In this document: positions 26,333 through 35,689 of the stretch, in pieces
Numbering within the stretch: the first letter of the stretch is position 1
Layout of the letters: every line of letters begins with the position of its first letter
Source: Paenibacillus woosongensis
GTDB lineage: Bacteria; Bacillota; Bacilli; Paenibacillales; Paenibacillaceae
Length of the DNA: 64,000 nucleotides
Reading direction: 5' to 3'
Assembly (NCBI RefSeq): GCF_030122845.1
Contig: NZ_CP126084.1
Location: 4,543,501 to 4,607,500, forward strand
The notes under the pieces: model-generated
What the model saw: the letters and a program-made list of their open reading frames with translations, nothing else
The model's database searches: none
What the model was told of the DNA's origin: nothing
Position numbers and translations under genes: made by a program

Positions 26333-27399
26333 GGATTATCAAGCTAAGTGCGACATGGCATCCATGAAGGATTCGTGGGCAGGTTTCCAATTAAGCCATT
26401 TCCTGGGACGGTGGTTGATGAGGTTGACGGCATGAGCCAACTCCTTATCGGTTACCTCAGCAAAATCCTTACCCTTGGGAAAGAATTCCCGAAGAAGTCC
26501 GTTGCCGTTTTCATTAGAACCTCGTTGCTAGGAAGAATAGGGATCAGCAAAGTAGACAGATAGGGCATGAAAGGCTTCTAGCGCAGCATAGCAGGCAAAT
26601 TCCTTTCCACGATCAGCTGTAGCCGTAAGGAATGTCCCTTGTGGGAACTGTGAAACTGCAACACTAAAGGCAACCTCCATCGAATACGCTGTTCGGTCAG
26701 GCATCTTTATAGCTAAATATAGGCGTGTCTTTCGTTCTATGAACGTTGTAGCACAAGCACGACTCTTTCCTCTACTAGAGACAACCGTATCTAGCTCCCA
26801 GTGTCCGAATGTAGTTCGCTTCCTCACTACTTTGGGTCTTTCGCTAATTGTTTTGCCTACAAGGAAACGTCCACGTGTCTCTTGGGGCTTGCGGCGTTTC
26901 CCTTTATGCCGAAGCATTTTTACTTCACCCGCAGCAAGGCGTCCAGCATAAAGCCAACGATAGATCGTCTTGAAGCACACGAACGATTTCCCGTTCACTC
27001 ATCTATGCTCGGCGATTTGTTCGGGCGATCAAGTCTGCTCTAGGTTCTCTTCAGTTCGCTCGCTAACTCAGGCGTGAACCGACCCTTTGGCTTACAAGAA
27101 GTCCTCCGTTTCCTTATAAGCAGCCTGTGCAACTTCTGCTACGTAGGTTCCGTCCTTGCTTCCGCGCTTCTTTTCTCTAGCTATAGCAGAGTGGTGTCTC
27201 CCAAGATTTTTACCGATCTCGCGGTTAGTCCATCCCAAACGTAGGACTTCTATCTGACTACGTTCGACTATGCTAAAATGAGTGTAGTTCATGTTCTGAT
27301 TCTCCTTGTATAGGGGTGGTGTGGTAACTTCATTCTACACGAATCAGCCATGGACTATTTGTTATTCTCTTGGCACCTGTCGCACCCATATTACAATCC
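26333..27399 (-). mobile_element. IS30-family insertion sequence, degenerate
   Basis: Bounded by related terminal repeats: GGATTATCAAGCTAAGTGCG at 26333 and, on the other strand, GGATTGTAATATGGGTGCG ending at 27399. About 1.07 kb, normal for the family. It encodes a broken transposase and abuts a Tn7-like right end on the left and a group II intron remnant on the right. Confidence 0.8.
26339..27298 (-). pseudogene. IS30-family transposase, broken
   Basis: Starts MNYTHFSIVERSQIEVLRLGWTN with the N-terminal helix-turn-helix (NREIGKNLGRHHSAIARE), then loses frame near 27090. It resumes as KTIYRWLYAG, FGHWELDTVVSS (first catalytic Asp region), TATADRGKEFACY (second Asp) and, after an in-frame stop near 26528, GSNENGNGLLREFFPKG (catalytic Glu region). 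At least two breaks, so inactive. Confidence 0.85.
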
Positions 27400-28075
27400 G
27401 TCGTTTGAAATAACGCTCAGAGTTCAAATCAAAAACTTTCGTTACCTCATCCACTCCGACGGCTTTGTCCCCATTTAATTCCTGGTGACACATGTACAAT
27501 GCTTTCTCATCCAGTAGGTGGATCAAGCTTGTAAACTGCTCTTTGGGTCGTTCTATTGCTAATTGTGCTATCTTAACAAGTTTTGTTTCCAATTCGTTAC
27601 CACCTCTGAGTGTGGGAATTGTGTCCTTTGTCAAAGTCTTCAGAGGTGCTTCGTTTTCTCCACCGCCATTACGCAGCTTCATCGATACTACTCAGCCATC
27701 TCTATCTCTCATTTGCTTCCCTTGCTTGGTTTTCGCTTGTACGGCATCCCCACTGATTCCAGGAAGAGAGAGGGTCTCCCGGGTTGCCGCTAATTCTCCG
27801 TTATAATGTGCCAAGCTCTTAGACTCCGGAGTGTCCATTCAAACTCACCATAACGCTTGAACGAATTTCGCCTTCTGTATGTGTAACTACATCGGCCTTT
27901 CTCGACTAATTTTTCAAGGCTCGATCACTTCAGCTAACGCTTTCGGCCCATTATTTTGCCGTTCTACGCTTAAGGCTACCCGTTTCCAAGAACTAGCTAC
28001 AGGACTGCTGGTTAGGCTTTATCCTGATGGGACTCCCGCCCACTAGAATAATGACCTTGCCCGGCCGCACTACAC
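27400..28075 (-). mobile_element. Group II intron, 5' part only
   Basis: On the minus strand a structured, gene-free sequence starts near GTGTAGTGCGGCCGGGC (about 28075) and continues through typical intron domain I-III sequence to a reverse-transcriptase start (27682 to about 27400: TLRGGNELETKLVKIAQLAIERP, LYMCHQELNGDKAVGVDEVTK). The catalytic YADD region and the 3' half are missing; the sequence ends at IS30. It lies about 75 bases beyond the terminator of the ABC permease gene, a common place for such introns. Confidence 0.7.
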
Positions 28076-28148
28076 ATAATTTAGGACTTGTTCTGCGCCA
28101 ACGGTAACGCTGGTCTTTTTTGCGTACCACTTCGTCGTCAGCACGTCC

Positions 28149-28175
28149 AAAAAACGGTTCTCCCGAGGGAGAACC
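28149..28175 (-). terminator. Terminator of the FtsX-type permease gene
   Basis: Perfect 9-bp stem GGTTCTCCC/GGGAGAACC with a two-base loop, followed on the minus strand by GTTTTTTGG, some 20 bases after the stop at 28194. Confidence 0.9.
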
Positions 28176-28193
28176 AATCGTTGAAGCTGTTTA

Positions 28194-30779
28194 CTAATCC
28201 ATTTGAATGTTGGACTTCTTGGACTCAGAAACCATTCTAGCTTCTTTGCTTCCTAATAGGAACGATAAGATAAAAGTAAAAACCACAACACATATTACAA
28301 TATATATTTGTTCTCTTATTGCATTAAAAATGTAACCATGATCTATTTGTGAAAAGTAGAAAGTGATGAGCCACCCCGTGATAACTCCGATAACAATTCC
28401 TATCATGCCAAATAATCCACACTGAACGATAACAATCTTCCGAATTTGACCGTGGGTTGCGCTAATCATACAAAGTATAGACATTTCACGACGTTTAGTC
28501 AGGAGGATGGCCGATAGATGATTAGCCATCCCGCTCAGTCCCATTATGAGCAACAACACAAAAGTCGCTCCCAATATCAAAATGCGCTCGGACATTTGCT
28601 TTGACAGCTCCTGCAACTGAGTAGATTTGTCGCTCCAATTGATTTCGTCATATTTATTCGTTTGAAGCATCTTTATATGCTGATCTACAAGCGTTTTCTG
28701 GGTCGGATCGACGTATAGCATGACACTATGCACATTGGGTTGATCCAGTCCTGTGAGCGCAGAGTTGTTCCAATCCAAAAGCAGCAGTGAGTCTTCGTTT
28801 GCATACAACTGATCTAATACTGCTGCAATCGTAACCTTCATCTGGCGGTAAGGTTCTTTATAAACTAAAGGAACGATAGAAAATTCCAAAGTATCCCCCT
28901 TCCTAACACCCAACATTTCGGCGTAACGCGCTGTTATCATTACCGCATTTTGTGATTCGATCTCTTGTGGCAATTGCAGATCAAGTTCCTTAACGAGAGA
29001 ATGGATGTGAACCAGCTTATAGTTCGCCACTTCTCGTTTCAAAACAGGTTTATTGTGTTCATCTTTAAAAAATGGAGAAGGGGATGACTTTAAATTCAAC
29101 CATCTCTGATTGCTCTTTGAGAAATCATAATTATCCAGAATTAATGTCCGATTGACGCTAACCGCAATAGCCGTTTTCACACCTGGTATTCGTTGCAAAT
29201 CTTCTTGTATTTCCAACGGAACAGTGGAACGCATGCTTTTATTGCTCGATACTAAAATATCAGAGATGTAATTTGACTCTATTTGCTTCAACATGTTATC
29301 TCCAATCCATGTATAAATAGTGACAATCGGAATAGTCAATGTCATGGATAAACCAATGATAATAACAGCCAATGTACTTTGGGCTCGTTGGAAAATCAGA
29401 TTTTGAACAGCAATTTTGGATTCTATGCCTGCTACTCGTTCAAGGAGCGGGGACAATATGCGCAAAACAGGTGATATCCAAAAGGGAGTTAACATATAAA
29501 GGGAGCTGGAGATCATTAATCCTCCTACAACATAGAACAGAACATGCAAGGAACTTTCCTGATCCCCCCATCTGCCTATACCTGCGCAAAGAAGACTAAT
29601 CACCAATAACCCGACCGCTATCCATTTCTGAGTATTCCGAGGACGCAAATTTTCATCAAGTATCTCATTAAGGAATTCCATGGGCAGAACTTTTGAGGCT
29701 TTATGGGCAGGAATCAAGGAAGTTAAAAAAACAAATAAAGCGATGCTTATTGCAGTGACCGCAACGTACTTATATGAAATTGACACTGAAAATAATGGGA
29801 TCGCAAGATACCAGGCCATCCAGTTTATAGTTAACTTTGTTAATAATACACCCATAAGCGAGCCGAGAAATGACCCGATAATGGCAATCGCCAACCCCTC
29901 TATACAGACCATCAACTTCAATTGACTCGGACTTCCACCGATCATACGTAGAAGAGCTAACTCTTTTTTTCTCTGTTGTACAGTAATGTAGAAACTACTC
30001 AGCATCATAAAACCACTGGCGAACAAAACCATAATGCCTAATGCATATCCGATGACGAGAAAACTATTTAATTTTTCTCCCTCTTCATGGTTACCTACAA
30101 TATCCACATCCGGTATGGGATCTAAGTTATCCTTCACAAACCGCGAAAACCTTTGCTTATCATGATCTTTGACTAAATCTATCAATAGAAGATTAACTTT
30201 TACGTCGCTTCCTGCAATCTCTTGCAGGGATTGCAAATGAAAAATGGCATAGTCCGGCAACGGGCCGTCTGGTCCGTAAAGATCAGGGATAATTTCCTTT
30301 ACGACCCAGGGCTGTGAAGATGGAATAGACGGTATGGATGTTTTACCGTGTAATTCGACATCCCAACGTTCGGCAAGTCTCTCAGTTAACACAATTTCAT
30401 AGGGTTCCAGGGCTTGCGTAAATTTATAAGTCGATCTGGCAATTTCGGAATTATCAACCCCAACAACATAAAAATCAGGAGAGAGTCCAGGGATTTTAGG
30501 CGCTGCCAATATTTGCGCAAAACCTTGTACCATCGTACTGCTCGTAATTTGATCCATTTGTTCTGGGGTAAGCCCTTGTTCAGCAGTCCTATATCCCACC
30601 ATAATATCGGTATACCCAAATTGATCAAACTGTTGTTTTTTTATTGAAGCATGAAGCATCTGACTGAGCAGCACTACACTAGTTAAAAGAACCGTACCTA
30701 ACATTACGCCGATGAGCATATAGAGCATCCTGCTCTTTTTCGCAACAAGCATCTTCCAGGCTAGCATCAGAATAACCAT
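28194..30779 (-). CDS. FtsX/MacB-type ABC transporter permease
   Basis: 861 residues with the two-module FtsX layout: N-terminal membrane segment (KKSRMLYMLIGVMLGTVLLTSVVLL), large extracytoplasmic part, three membrane segments around 240-370 (with QRKKELALLRMIGGSPSQL, the FtsX coupling helix), three more in the middle, a second extracytoplasmic part, and a final membrane block with TKRREMSILCMISATHGQI. Directly downstream of, and touching, its ATPase gene. Such pairs export lipids, peptides or antibiotics or shield against cell-envelope agents; no specific partner can be read here. It lies inside the tandem mobile region. Confidence 0.88.
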   Translation of the reverse strand: MVILMLAWKMLVAKKSRMLYMLIGVMLGTVLLTSVVLLSQMLHASIKKQQFDQFGYTDIMVGYRTAEQGLTPEQMDQITSSTMVQGFAQILAAPKIPGLSPDFYVVGVDNSEIARSTYKFTQALEPYEIVLTERLAERWDVELHGKTSIPSIPSSQPWVVKEIIPDLYGPDGPLPDYAIFHLQSLQEIAGSDVKVNLLLIDLVKDHDKQRFSRFVKDNLDPIPDVDIVGNHEEGEKLNSFLVIGYALGIMVLFASGFMMLSSFYITVQQRKKELALLRMIGGSPSQLKLMVCIEGLAIAIIGSFLGSLMGVLLTKLTINWMAWYLAIPLFSVSISYKYVAVTAISIALFVFLTSLIPAHKASKVLPMEFLNEILDENLRPRNTQKWIAVGLLVISLLCAGIGRWGDQESSLHVLFYVVGGLMISSSLYMLTPFWISPVLRILSPLLERVAGIESKIAVQNLIFQRAQSTLAVIIIGLSMTLTIPIVTIYTWIGDNMLKQIESNYISDILVSSNKSMRSTVPLEIQEDLQRIPGVKTAIAVSVNRTLILDNYDFSKSNQRWLNLKSSPSPFFKDEHNKPVLKREVANYKLVHIHSLVKELDLQLPQEIESQNAVMITARYAEMLGVRKGDTLEFSIVPLVYKEPYRQMKVTIAAVLDQLYANEDSLLLLDWNNSALTGLDQPNVHSVMLYVDPTQKTLVDQHIKMLQTNKYDEINWSDKSTQLQELSKQMSERILILGATFVLLLIMGLSGMANHLSAILLTKRREMSILCMISATHGQIRKIVIVQCGLFGMIGIVIGVITGWLITFYFSQIDHGYIFNAIREQIYIVICVVVFTFILSFLLGSKEARMVSESKKSNIQMD

Positions 30780-31546
30780 CAGATATCAACCCTTCCTTGC
30801 GATGCAAGTTGAAGATCGACGATAACCGACACCCGTTTATTGTGGTCACATGCCTTATCATTAGCATGATCAAGAACCAGTTTGCCATCGTGTAAAAAAA
30901 TGACCCGATCCGCGTGAGCGGCCACTTGAGGATCGTGAGTAACTAACAGAATGGTCTGATTACGATGTTTCTGAAGTTGAACCAGCAAAGACAAAATATG
31001 AGTGGTCGTTACCGAATCCAAATTTCCTGTTGGTTCGTCAGCAAGCAATAGGCAAGGATTTTGCACGAGGGCTCTCGCGATCGCGACACGTTGCTGCTCC
31101 CCACCCGATAAAGTGTGAGGATATTGTTTTCTTTTGTTAAACAAACCTACTTTCTCAAGCAGATCTCTCGCTTTATCGTAAGCCTCTTTCTTCTTCACGC
31201 CTGCCAGCAACAAGGGCATGGCAACATTGTCTTCGGCATTAATTGAGGCAATGAGATTAAAAAACTGGAATATGAATCCAACCTTTTCTCTTCGGTATTG
31301 TGTAGCATATGGTTCAACGGAAATATCTTGCAAAGATTGACCATCGACTCGTATATTACCTTCCGACGGTTCAATCAATGCTCCGACAAGTTGTAGTAAG
31401 GTTGTTTTACCAGAGCCGCTTTTCCCCATGACGACAATGAATTCTCCACGTGATACAGCTAGGTTAATATCCTTAATGACATATGTCATTTCCGAATGCG
31501 TTGTATAGAATTTGCTGAGATTTTCTATTTCCAGAATCACAGTCAA
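30779..31546 (-). CDS. ABC transporter ATPase, LolD/MacB/YtrE type
   Basis: About 255 residues with all ATPase motifs: Walker [11 protein letters not shown]-loop FIFQFFNL, signature [15 protein letters not shown], Walker [13 protein letters not shown] and the switch histidine in LVTHD. A TTG at 31546 is favoured: GAGG lies eight bases upstream, and the TTGA overlap with the stop of the upstream ABC-exporter fragment suggests former translational coupling. Powers the adjacent FtsX-type permease. An extra 25 residues at the C-terminus are not typical. Confidence 0.9.
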   Translation of the reverse strand: MTVILEIENLSKFYTTHSEMTYVIKDINLAVSRGEFIVVMGKSGSGKTTLLQLVGALIEPSEGNIRVDGQSLQDISVEPYATQYRREKVGFIFQFFNLIASINAEDNVAMPLLLAGVKKKEAYDKARDLLEKVGLFNKRKQYPHTLSGGEQQRVAIARALVQNPCLLLADEPTGNLDSVTTTHILSLLVQLQKHRNQTILLVTHDPQVAAHADRVIFLHDGKLVLDHANDKACDHNKRVSVIVDLQLASQGRVDI

Positions 31547-31729
31547 AGTGCTCGCCTCGATTCGAATTCGGTGTCTTGATACCATTGCGATTGGGTGCGG
31601 TACATTTTAGCATACTCCCCGTTTAACGAAAGCAATTCTTTATGGTTGCCAATTTCAATTATTTCACCTTGTTTCATAACTATTATACGATCGCATAATC
31701 TCTCATTTCTATCGCCTACGAAATTCAGC
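31543..31729 (-). pseudogene. ABC exporter ATPase domain, C-terminal fragment
   Basis: Short frame reading CDRIIVMKQGEIIEIGNHKELLSLNGEYAKMYRTQ, the usual end of an MsbA/LmrA-type exporter ATPase domain after the H-loop. Everything upstream is lost. Its stop TGA overlaps the TTG of the next ATPase gene, so a third transport gene once headed this operon. Confidence 0.75.
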
Positions 31730-32188
31730 AGAAGTCCTCAAAGCAAATATGACATAAAGAGCCTCTTAAAAAAGGTAGTATGTACATATACTAGCAAATG
31801 CTTACATTTTTGTGTACCTTTTACGGGATCTTTTTGACTAGTTTTAATTTCGCATTAATCGCACTTACCATAGAAAATTTCAGCCTGACCGCCAATCATA
31901 AGATTTATTGTTTTTTCACTTATGGCTGCGAATTTTGCTTGTAACTCCTGACTATATTTTGTTGATTTTATTGAGTTTGCCGCGGCACAGATAAACACGA
32001 AAAATTTGGCATCCATTTTCGGCCCAGGTTAATAAAATAGAGCCACCCCGATTTGAGGTGGCTCTCCCGTCCATTTTATTATTGATCTAAGGTTTTCGTC
32101 CCTCACTAGCGAACAACTGAGCAATTTGTAATTGATCCGTATTTATGTTTTGCGGGTTGTTTTCATGAGCACCGATAAAATATGCGCT
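31730..32188. other. Non-coding gap with terminator
   Basis: No credible gene. It contains the terminator at 32030-32065 and otherwise AT-rich sequence with stops in all frames; probably a deletion scar left by loss of the exporter gene upstream. Confidence 0.5.
32030..32065 (-). terminator. Terminator downstream of the DUF998-like gene
   Basis: On the minus strand AGAGCCACC pairs with GGTGGCTCT across a nine-base loop and is followed by ATTTTATT. Confidence 0.75.
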
Positions 32189-33001
32189 CTACAAACTCTG
32201 CTTACGAAGTTTCAGCGCGTGCAATCCGACGATCAAATGCCAGCCAAGATCGGCTGCAATCAAGAGTCGGCCGAACAGACCTGCCAGAACATCTGGACCA
32301 AACTGGCCATCTTGCGGGATTTGAAGTACGAATACAATCATGGCGACGAGTGTAATGCCGGTGCTCACAAACAGCCGTCCCCGTATCGGTCTCCAGGCGT
32401 TGCTGCGAGCCAGCGAAAGGCTGAGCAACAATGCTGCAACAGGTGTATAATCGAGCATGGCGCCAATGGAATGCATCTTGCCGCTGAACGTCGCATCGAC
32501 CGGACTCACTGATATTGGATCGGTGACGAAGACGGCCGCAATCAAGACGCCGACTGCACTTATGCCAAGGATCCCCAGCCCAATGTATCCCGTGATGGTT
32601 CGAATTTGCGGCAAAATTGTTATTGCGACGCTAATCTGTGCAGCAGCCAACAATCCGAATGCAAGCTGCATCATCCATCCGAAGCTGCCGAGCGCATATT
32701 CACTTATAAAGCGCCACGTCGGGTCGAATTCCGGCTGCAGTAGATGGAGACTGCAAAGGATCAGAAAGAATAATGTCCCTGAAAGGACGGAAACCTGCGC
32801 CCATCTGGAAGCAGTCGCTGAAACTGGTTTTGCAACGAGTAACGGTTTAGCCAATTTCGTTCCCCCCCCCATAGTCAAGACTGTTGTCATCGACGATGCA
32901 TATCCGCCTTCCATCCACCCATATGTTACCGTCCCTTCAGCACCGCCACTGATATGCCAGGCGCCGACCAAACGGCCCAACGTTTGAAGATCGTTCATCA
33001 T
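32189..33001 (-). CDS. DUF998-like membrane protein with a foreign N-terminus
   Basis: About 270 residues. The first 30 (LQTLGRLVGAWHISGGAEGTVTYGWMEGGY) look like the start of a DUF1579-type soluble protein, which then stops. After a 9-C run (32872-32880) a six-segment membrane protein of DUF998 type begins: SGTLFFLILCSLHLLQPEFDPTWRFISEYALG, ... HSIGAMLDYTPVAALLLSLSLA. The fusion probably arose by deletion, or the poly-C length is misread and two genes are present. ATG at 33001 has GAGGAG six bases upstream and lies 25 bases after the hydrolase stop. Function unknown. Confidence 0.65.
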   Translation of the reverse strand: MMNDLQTLGRLVGAWHISGGAEGTVTYGWMEGGYASSMTTVLTMGGGTKLAKPLLVAKPVSATASRWAQVSVLSGTLFFLILCSLHLLQPEFDPTWRFISEYALGSFGWMMQLAFGLLAAAQISVAITILPQIRTITGYIGLGILGISAVGVLIAAVFVTDPISVSPVDATFSGKMHSIGAMLDYTPVAALLLSLSLARSNAWRPIRGRLFVSTGITLVAMIVFVLQIPQDGQFGPDVLAGLFGRLLIAADLGWHLIVGLHALKLRKQSL

Positions 33002-33025
33002 CGCATTCTCCTCGTATGAACCCAT

Positions 33026-33822
33026 TTACAGACCGAATTCGGCGATAGCCTTGGCCAGGACTTCTGGCGCCATCACAACGGCGGAATGATCTTGACCAGG
33101 CAGCGTATGTATACCAGCCTGAGGTAACCGTTCAGCAAGTGCACTAGCTGCGTCATGAAGGAACGGTTCACTGTTCTCGCCAACGATGATTATCGTGGAG
33201 GCTTTCACAACCCATCTATCGGCCGGCAGCGGCTTGCCTGACTGTGTGTTCCCCATAATCAGGCCGTCATACGCCAGTGTGTGTGAGAGCTGCTCCATTT
33301 TTTGCCATGATGGGTCGGCTTTCATATAGTCGATAAATTCCCCCGGAATGCCGAGAGCCTCGGATGCAAAATACTCGACTGCTTCGGTCCGTTTGCCGAC
33401 TTCGATCAACCTATTCAAATGCTCAACGTATTCTGCAGGCACTCGCTTTCTGCTGTCATTGATGATGAACGGCGGTTCATATAGATACAGTTTTGTAACT
33501 TGATCTCCCAATTGGCTTGCCGCCTCAAGAGCTAATACCGCGCCGGACGAACTTCCGAACAGGCGGGCTTGGCCGCCTGCGACTTGAACCAATGCCTCGA
33601 TATCTTCCACTTCTCGCTGAACGGCATATGGCGCATTACCGTGCTGTGACCACGTCCGCGGCGATCGTAATTATAGACTGTGAAATGAGCGGCCAGCTGC
33701 TCGGCTAACTGAGCGGCATCATGATGGTCGGCAGCTGCGGATGATACGAGAATTAGCGTCGGACCCGTTCCTTGCTTTTCATAAGCGATCTTTGTTCCAT
33801 CTTTTGAAATAACTGAGTTCAT
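33026..33822 (-). pseudogene. Alpha/beta hydrolase, frameshifted
   Basis: N-terminal frame: MNSVISKDGTKIAYEKQGTGPTLILVSS then YNYDRRGRGHS. C-terminal frame: APYAVQREVEDIEALVQVAGG, nucleophile elbow FGSSSGAVLALEAAS (Ser), and a final GQDHSAVV with the catalytic His. One base gained or lost near 33650 separates them. Otherwise the length (about 265 residues) and all catalytic parts are normal for a small hydrolase, so decay is recent or the break is a sequence error. GGAGG precedes the ATG at 33822. Confidence 0.8.
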
Positions 33823-33897
33823 ATGTCCTCCCATGAAATTTTCTAAGTATTGTTCAAGTCGATCATAGGCATCGGTGAATCCCGACGCTCCCGATCC

Positions 33898-34029
33898 TTA
33901 TGAATGGTTGTTTTTCTTCTCATCGACATCCATCCTTTTTAGGTCATGTTCCAGTGCATCAAGCCGCTCGTTCCAGATTTCCCGGCAGTTCAGCATGTAG
34001 CCCACTATAAAACGGTTGATTGCTGTCAT
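33898..34029 (-). CDS. Small hypothetical protein coupled to ArsR
   Basis: 43 residues (MTAINRFIVGYMLNCREIWNERLDALEHDL...). AAGGAGG lies just upstream and the ATG overlaps the ArsR stop as ATGA, so it is a translated, coupled frame. Its EIWNERLDALE resembles ILWEERLDNFE at the end of ArsR, which hints at a duplicated tail. Role unknown. Confidence 0.5.
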   Translation of the reverse strand: MTAINRFIVGYMLNCREIWNERLDALEHDLKRMDVDEKKNNHS

Positions 34030-34361
34030 AAATCCTCCTTCTTTTTGTAGTCGAGCATATAGTCCTCGAAATTGTCGAGACGTTCTTCCCACAGGATGCT
34101 GAAGGAATCAAACCATTCGTCCAGTTCCTTGAAAGGAGCGGCTTCAAGGCTATATATTCGCTGCTGTGCCTTACTGCGGGCTTTCACCAGCCCGGCCTCG
34201 CCCAATATGCGCAAATGGCGAGACACATGCGGCTGGCTAATACCTAGGGCTTGAACGATTTCCCCCACCGAGCGCGGTCTTTGTTTTAACAGTTCAACAA
34301 TTTTAAACCGATTCGGCTCGGCGAGCGTAAGTAATGTTAACTGCATAGCTGATGTATTCAT
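34026..34361 (-). CDS. ArsR-family transcriptional regulator
   Basis: About 111 residues. Winged helix: LTLAEPNRFKIVELLKQRPRSVGEIVQALGISQPHVSRHLRILGEAGLVKARSKAQQRIYSL with recognition helix SQPHVSRHL. No cysteine pairs for metal sensing are visible; the acidic/aromatic C-terminal tail (ELDEWFDSFSILWEERLDNFEDYM) is typical of the ArsR group that sits next to SRPBCC or membrane proteins. It heads the set ArsR, small protein, hydrolase, DUF998-like gene and probably controls it. Confidence 0.88.
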   Translation of the reverse strand: MNTSAMQLTLLTLAEPNRFKIVELLKQRPRSVGEIVQALGISQPHVSRHLRILGEAGLVKARSKAQQRIYSLEAAPFKELDEWFDSFSILWEERLDNFEDYMLDYKKKEDL

Positions 34362-34379
34362 GTTTATAATATACACTTA

Positions 34380-34678
34380 GGTATATATATACATTAATAT
34401 ATATTAGGGAAATATTTCCCTCCTAAGTTATTTTCTTTAACAGAAATATTCAGTCCCCGCCTGGCACCGTCAAATTAGCATTGTTATCGCTTCTTCATCC
34501 GCTGACAAGAACTTTGCAACTTCATTTATTGTTGCGTCTGAAGAGATGATTTCGATACCGGTTACGATATGCTATATTTCCAAGCCAAAAAAAGAGCAGA
34601 GTGTTTATAACTGCCCCTTTGCCGGCCATTTTTGCTCTCGTAGAAAACCTAGAGGTAAGAAACCTCAGGTATTTTCCT
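34380..34678. other. Gap with degenerate coding traces
   Basis: An AT-rich stretch (34380-34430, likely the ArsR promoter) and then a short minus-strand frame (about 34475-34580, GIEIISSDATINEVAKFLSADEEAI) with no start; probably a gene remnant. Nothing else seen. Confidence 0.35.
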
Positions 34679-34954
34679 CTACGCCTCTATTGGCCAATCT
34701 TTATATTTTTCTATTGCTTGAGCAATGATCGCATTCGTCGGGAACCGCAATTGCTTGCCTTTTTTCTTCTCCCGAATAAGCACCATTTTCATGGCATTGC
34801 TGACCTTTGCCACGACATCAGCACGATGCGGACTCGTCCAGTTGATTTGAAATCCCTTCTTCATTGCCGCGACCACTTTGCGAATCAAGCCTGAAATGAA
34901 CTCATTGGAAGAGGCATCATTACCCCTTATTCTCGCCGCCGACGATTTATACAT
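34679..34954 (-). pseudogene. Fragment resembling the C-terminus of a type I restriction HsdR subunit
   Basis: 91 residues. The pattern FISGLIRKVVAAMKKGFQINWTS...ADVVAKVSNAMKMVLIREKK...AIEKYKDWP matches the helical C-terminal region that ends many HsdR proteins. Without the motor and nuclease domains it can only be a remnant. Its ATG overlaps the stop of the XRE remnant (TAATG). Confidence 0.45.
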
Positions 34955-35309
34955 TATGGAATGTATTTTTTTAGTGATCTTAAATTTATTTTCACTCGTA
35001 TAAATTCAATTATTCCGTTCTTGTCATAATCATCAAGATTTCTAAAACCATCAATCAGCCTTTTTTCGAACTCATCTTCATATATTGTCCCATCTTCGTC
35101 AGCCACACCGGTTAATAACCAGTTTAGGTTTACATTATAATGTGTTCGGATTGAGATAAGCGTTTCGCAGAAGGATTAATATTCCCCATTTCAATTTCAC
35201 TCAGATTTCCTTGAGAAATGCCTATACCTTTTGCAAACTGAATTTGGTTTAAATTATTCTCTTTACGGATACATCTTGTTCTATGTTCAATGTCACTCAA
35301 TAATTTCAC
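34954..35309 (-). pseudogene. XRE-family regulator, frameshifted, next to transposon right end R1
   Basis: Helix-turn-helix frame HRTRCIRKENNLNQIQFAKGIGISQGNLSEIEMGNINPSAK continues after a one-base shift near 35165 as LISIRTHYNVNLNWLLTGVADEDGTIYEDEFEKR... to a TAA at 34954. The joined product (about 118 residues) matches the intact regulator at 46008-46352 throughout (IRK, NQ, GxSQGxLSE.E, NPS, YNVN..WLL.G). Both lie just inside a Tn7-like right end on the same strand. Confidence 0.75.
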
Positions 35310-35354
35310 AACCAATCGTAAATTCCCGTGTACATTTATTCACACAAATTAAAA

Positions 35355-35380
35355 GGAGCCCGAATCTTTCCCCGGGCTCC
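35355..35380. terminator. Hairpin inside right end R1
   Basis: GGAGCCCG and CGGGCTCC pair around a short loop, 75 bases inside the R1 tip. A comparable hairpin lies inside R2. It probably stops transcription crossing the transposon end. Confidence 0.7.
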
Positions 35381-35408
35381 CTTCAGATGTTCAATCATCA
35401 TGCATTTC

Positions 35409-35455
35409 GGTTCACAACATCTTTTACTGGTTCACGACTTTTTTATCACCAGACA
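35409..35455 (-). repeat. Tn7-like right end R1
   Basis: Tip TGTCTGGTGA reading inward on the minus strand from 35455. GGTTCAC sites on the plus strand at 35429 and 35409 are exactly 20 bases apart, and the outer one is 27 bases from the tip as in R0 and R2. The outer 22 bases (35429-35450) are a perfect inverted repeat of 35466-35487 in the next element. Confidence 0.75.
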
Positions 35456-35460
35456 TCATA

Positions 35461-35587
35461 TGTTAGGTGATAAAAAAGTCGTGAACCAACATAGTTGATT
35501 TTATTGGGATTGCTGCACCATATGATAATTACGAAAAAAAGAAAGTGTGGAACCACGGAAAACAACCACCTAAAGAAAGTTGGAAAC
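35461..35587 (+). repeat. Tn7-like left end L2 with three spaced TnsB-like sites
   Basis: Tip TGTTAGGTGATAAAAAAG, then site GTGAACC at 35481-35487, GTGTGGAACCA at 35546-35555 and GTTGGAAAC at 35579-35587. Each is preceded by an A-rich run. Three spaced sites in about 127 bases is the Tn7 left-end plan. Confidence 0.7.
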
Positions 35588-35689
35588 TGTAGGCTCTGCC
35601 TAAATCAATGTTCCTTTGGATATTTAAATGTTTCATTCAATTTCCTCTTTAAACGTACAGGATTTATACACTTTATGAGCTATATTTAT

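Noticed and set aside
35429..35487. Rho-independent terminator from the perfect 22-bp inverted repeat
   Set aside because: The arms are the tips of two abutting transposon ends; their mirrored sites and the TGT/ACA tips explain the palindrome better.
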